From contig SFGV01000090.1 in assembly GCA_004557545.1 (NCBI GenBank), positions 1 to 7,950 of the forward strand: 7,950 nt of DNA, read 5' to 3'. This DNA is from Succinatimonas hippei. GTDB taxonomy: Bacteria > Pseudomonadota > Gammaproteobacteria > Enterobacterales > Succinivibrionaceae. The position numbers and the translations under genes were made by a program. The notes under the pieces are model-generated. The model made no database searches. It worked only from the letters and a program-made list of their open reading frames with translations, and had not been told where the DNA came from. This document shows positions 5,861 through 7,950 of this stretch, in pieces (the stretch's first letter is position 1; every line of letters begins with the position of its first letter).

Positions 5861-7423
5861 ATGTTTTTCAGAGCACCCGACCGCGCCAGAGAGAGCGCCA
5901 GGATCTTAAATCACGACAAAGAGCTGGTCTTCGCGGTAACCGCGTCAGGCGATCATATCTTTTTGTATCAGGACGCAGCTACTTTGCTCTCTGATTACAG
6001 GGAGCTTATAACGAGGATCCGCTTCGCGCTGGACGCTCCATCTGAGGTTTGGAGCAATTCAGCGTTCGCGCTTATTAAAAATCTTGCGTCCACAGTCTCA
6101 TCCCTGCCCGCCTCTGAGGCGGTACATGATTCAGACTGCGGAGGTCTTTTCAGACACTCTCTTTTAACCGCGCTTAACGCCTTAAACGGGATGGAAAATG
6201 TAAACGTCGAGGATGGTTTCAGAGCGAGGCTGTGCGTGTTTATGCTCGCTCTTATGCATGATCTTGGAAAACCACTGTCAGACTATGAGGTGCGCTCTCA
6301 TAACGGAAGATTGTGGGATCCTTTGGGCGAAACCTTAGATGACTTCATGAGATCTGATCCTGACGGGATAATCCTGGTACGATTTATTAAAGGCAGAAGA
6401 CGCAGCCACACCAGCCTGCGCTTTTGTATGGCTCTTTTGCTGTTCAGGGACAATCTTAAAGCGTTATCGTACATAAAACCTTATTGCGTCCCAGAGGAAC
6501 TTTTTGACATTCAAAGCCCCTTTGCAGCCATTGTGCGTGAGGCTGACAGCTACTCTGCTTATTCCCAAAGCTCAAGAGGCAATGCCATAGCCTCGCTTCC
6601 TGACTATCTGAGAGCGGATCTTGCATCAAGGGCGCTTGCAGGTCAGATTGTTACAAATACAAAGGATTCCGAGGTCTTTGCCTGCGCACAGGGAATGGTT
6701 CTTACAGGCGGCGGCAACGAGATCAGAAAATTGCGCGCTATGGTTAGAAATCTTAATCTGCTTGAAAAAGACTCTGAGTTTGAAGCCCCCAACGCAAACC
6801 CTATTCTTGTGACCTCCGGATTTTATGAGCTCAAAGGGCCAAGGCGTTTTCTCTCATGGTACCGAGTCGATTTGAATGATGAGAGCATATACGTCCGTGG
6901 CGCGATGGTCAGGATGTCGGTGCCCGATGAACTTAATAACTCCAATATCACTGACCGCGGGATAAGACCGCCTGAGCTTGACGAAATTCTAAGAGCCTAT
7001 GGACAAGGCAAAGACGGAGATCTCTCGTTCATTCGTTTTGATCGCATACCTCCGGTGACAGGATATATCGATCCTAAAAGTGTGATTGTCTCCTCTTTGC
7101 GCTATGACAGCCATGAAATTGCGCCTTTAAATCCTGGAGCGTTTGCACTTTCAGGCGCGAATGCAGACTCTGACGAACAGAATGGTCTGAGCGAGAGACT
7201 ATCCGCAGACTCAAAACGCGCAGACGCTGATACCGGAGTTTTAACTAAAAATGAAGATCCAGAAGCTGGTAGCGTAGCTGACACTGAGCAAGACAAAAGC
7301 GTTCAGGATGGGGAACTGGATTTTCTAAATGAGGAGCGTTTGACAGGGGCCAATGTGCTTAAGGCATCAAGGAGCCGTGAGGGGCTTAGACGAATGTGCG
7401 CTATGCTACTTAGGAAAATATAG
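5861..7423 (+). CDS. TraI_2/MOBH-type HD-domain protein (conjugative relaxase-like)
   Basis: This 520-residue protein has the HD-type metal-binding domain of the TraI_2 family, which forms the core of MOBH relaxases in conjugative plasmids and integrative elements. The block LPASEAVHDSDCGGLFRHSLLTALN (82-106) corresponds to the family's PASE-HH-GGL-x-x-HS motif, with H89 and H99. FMLALMHDLGKPLSDYEV (127-144) is the HD motif (H133, D134, with GKP). GRLWDPLGETLDDF (149-162), RRRSH (179-183) and READSYSAY (226-234) follow family order. A C-terminal segment at about 387-414 (GDLSFIRFDRIPPVTGYIDPKSVIVSSL) is folded-looking; 430-485 is acidic and probably disordered; 487-520 is basic and helical. 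In the family two histidines normally adjoin before GGL, and here the second is D90. MOBH proteins are usually longer, and no other transfer genes are in the window. It may be a relaxase, a reduced relative or an HD phosphohydrolase-like protein. Confidence 0.75.
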   Translation: MFFRAPDRARESARILNHDKELVFAVTASGDHIFLYQDAATLLSDYRELITRIRFALDAPSEVWSNSAFALIKNLASTVSSLPASEAVHDSDCGGLFRHSLLTALNALNGMENVNVEDGFRARLCVFMLALMHDLGKPLSDYEVRSHNGRLWDPLGETLDDFMRSDPDGIILVRFIKGRRRSHTSLRFCMALLLFRDNLKALSYIKPYCVPEELFDIQSPFAAIVREADSYSAYSQSSRGNAIASLPDYLRADLASRALAGQIVTNTKDSEVFACAQGMVLTGGGNEIRKLRAMVRNLNLLEKDSEFEAPNANPILVTSGFYELKGPRRFLSWYRVDLNDESIYVRGAMVRMSVPDELNNSNITDRGIRPPELDEILRAYGQGKDGDLSFIRFDRIPPVTGYIDPKSVIVSSLRYDSHEIAPLNPGAFALSGANADSDEQNGLSERLSADSKRADADTGVLTKNEDPEAGSVADTEQDKSVQDGELDFLNEERLTGANVLKASRSREGLRRMCAMLLRKI

Positions 7424-7426
7424 CCT

Positions 7427-7458
7427 TCAAAGAAGGAAGCAGCTTTTTGGTTCTTTGA
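7427..7458 (+). terminator. Inverted repeat just after the TraI_2-type gene
   Basis: TCAAAGAA (7427-7434) pairs perfectly with TTCTTTGA (7451-7458) around 16 bases that include a run of five T. It starts four bases after the stop. There is no T-run beyond the stem, so intrinsic termination is only possible, not clear. Confidence 0.4.
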
Positions 7459-7518
7459 TATTACGTCTTGAGTTAAGAGCGTGTCTCACATCAGATGCAC
7501 GTATCTGCTCTTAGAACT

Positions 7519-7544
7519 AAAAAAATCGTGAATATGATGTTCAC
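7519..7544 (-). terminator. Candidate intrinsic terminator of the RloB-like gene
   Basis: On the minus strand, ten bases after the stop, GTGAA (7544-7540) pairs with TTCAC (7532-7528) across a 7-base loop and is followed, two bases later, by seven T (7525-7519). The stem is short, but the T-run and position fit a rho-independent terminator facing the convergent gene. Confidence 0.5.
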
Positions 7545-7553
7545 AGATAATCA

Positions 7554-7950
7554 TCATAAGAATCTGTTAAGTTCTTCGACAAGTTCGTAAACAGTAGTTG
7601 ATGATTCTTCTCGGGCTGGATTGCCCAGTGAAATCTTTTTTTGTACGTTTTTAGCATTTTCTATCGCTCTCTGCTGTTTTGGATAGAGAATATCGAACAG
7701 ATAAGATGTCGCCCCTGATTTCTTTGAATATTCAAAACCTATTAGCTTGGTTAACATTGAGCACAATCTGGCTCTTGAATAGCGTCCTTCGTACTGCTTG
7801 TAGTGAAGCACGAACCAATATTCAAATGCCTGATTACTATATGCGACATGGAAGCCACTCTTTTGTGCCAATTTAATTGCGTCATTAAAATCCTTGTCAG
7901 AATTATCATCTTTATCAAAGACGATCCAATATTGATCAAATGTTCTTCCT
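7554..7950 (-). CDS. RloB-family protein, C-terminal part (5' end outside window)
   Basis: About 132 codons are open from the right edge to the stop at 7556-7554, so the start lies past the window. The fragment reads QYWIVFDKDDN, an acidic FDKDD motif like the metal site of RloB/Toprim-like nucleases. A short helix and HVAYSNQAFEYWFVLHYKQY follow, the hallmark SN-x-x-FE-x-W-x-x-LH of RloB. Next come FEYSKK, RAIENAKNVQKK and a C-terminal TTVYELVEELNRFL, matching the family's nP-x-T-x-v-h-x-L-v-e ending. RloB ('restriction-linked ORF') and its homologue AbiLii are defence proteins normally paired with an AAA-type ATPase (RloA/AbiLi) encoded just upstream, which here would be to the right of 7950. 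The DNA is more AT-rich than sucCD, as is common in accessory defence loci. A TTG at 7871 is internal, not the start. Confidence 0.8.
   Translation of the reverse strand, partial: GRTFDQYWIVFDKDDNSDKDFNDAIKLAQKSGFHVAYSNQAFEYWFVLHYKQYEGRYSRARLCSMLTKLIGFEYSKKSGATSYLFDILYPKQQRAIENAKNVQKKISLGNPAREESSTTVYELVEELNRFL

Noticed and set aside
7679..7876. 65-codon + strand frame opposite the RloB-like gene
   Set aside because: Antisense shadow; the minus frame carries the RloB signatures and stays open to the window edge.
1..7950. CRISPR arrays, tRNA/rRNA genes, insertion sequences, attachment sites
   Set aside because: No regularly spaced repeats, cloverleaf, rRNA-like block, transposase motifs or paired terminal repeats were seen by eye.

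Overview
The window has two parts that do not match. Bases 1 to about 1090 are GC-rich (45 of 60 bases in 121-180 are G or C) and carry the end of citE and the first half of citF, adjacent citrate lyase subunit genes on the + strand. At about 1080-1100 the citF homology stops. From there to the right end the DNA is of moderate GC (29 of 60 in 1861-1920) with a different codon style. The right side of the join is the N-terminal part of a minus-strand membrane glycosyltransferase, cut at its 3' end at the same place. Two unrelated genes cut at one point, together with a composition step, suggest an assembly or amplification chimera, or less likely a real rearrangement.

The right-hand 6.85 kb looks like a gammaproteobacterium, probably an anaerobic one. 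The reasons are an RlmJ with the typical N-terminal motif and a SucC/SucD pair close to the E. coli proteins in sequence and residue numbering. An Aeromonadales/Succinivibrionaceae-type organism is a guess, not something the sequence proves.

Layout: the glycosyltransferase fragment (-); a regulatory region dense in inverted repeats; a flavin reductase family gene (+) with a hairpin after it; rlmJ (+), whose SAM-binding motif looks eroded; a minus-strand remnant of a PIN-domain toxin (C-terminal part, one in-frame TAG); a strong hairpin; sucD and sucC as a two-gene operon (-, transcribed sucC then sucD); a 360-base AT-rich divergent intergenic region with a 10-bp-arm inverted repeat near the sucC promoter; a 520-residue HD-domain protein of the TraI_2/MOBH relaxase type (+); a convergent intergenic region with hairpins; and the C-terminal part of an RloB-family (AbiLii-like) phage-defence gene (-) running off the right edge.

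Metabolically, sucCD gives ATP-yielding interconversion of succinyl-CoA and succinate, with no sucAB beside it. The right-hand end (conjugation-type HD protein, RloB-family gene) and the broken PIN toxin look like accessory DNA. The likeliest place for a complete defence system is just past the right edge, upstream of the rloB-like gene.
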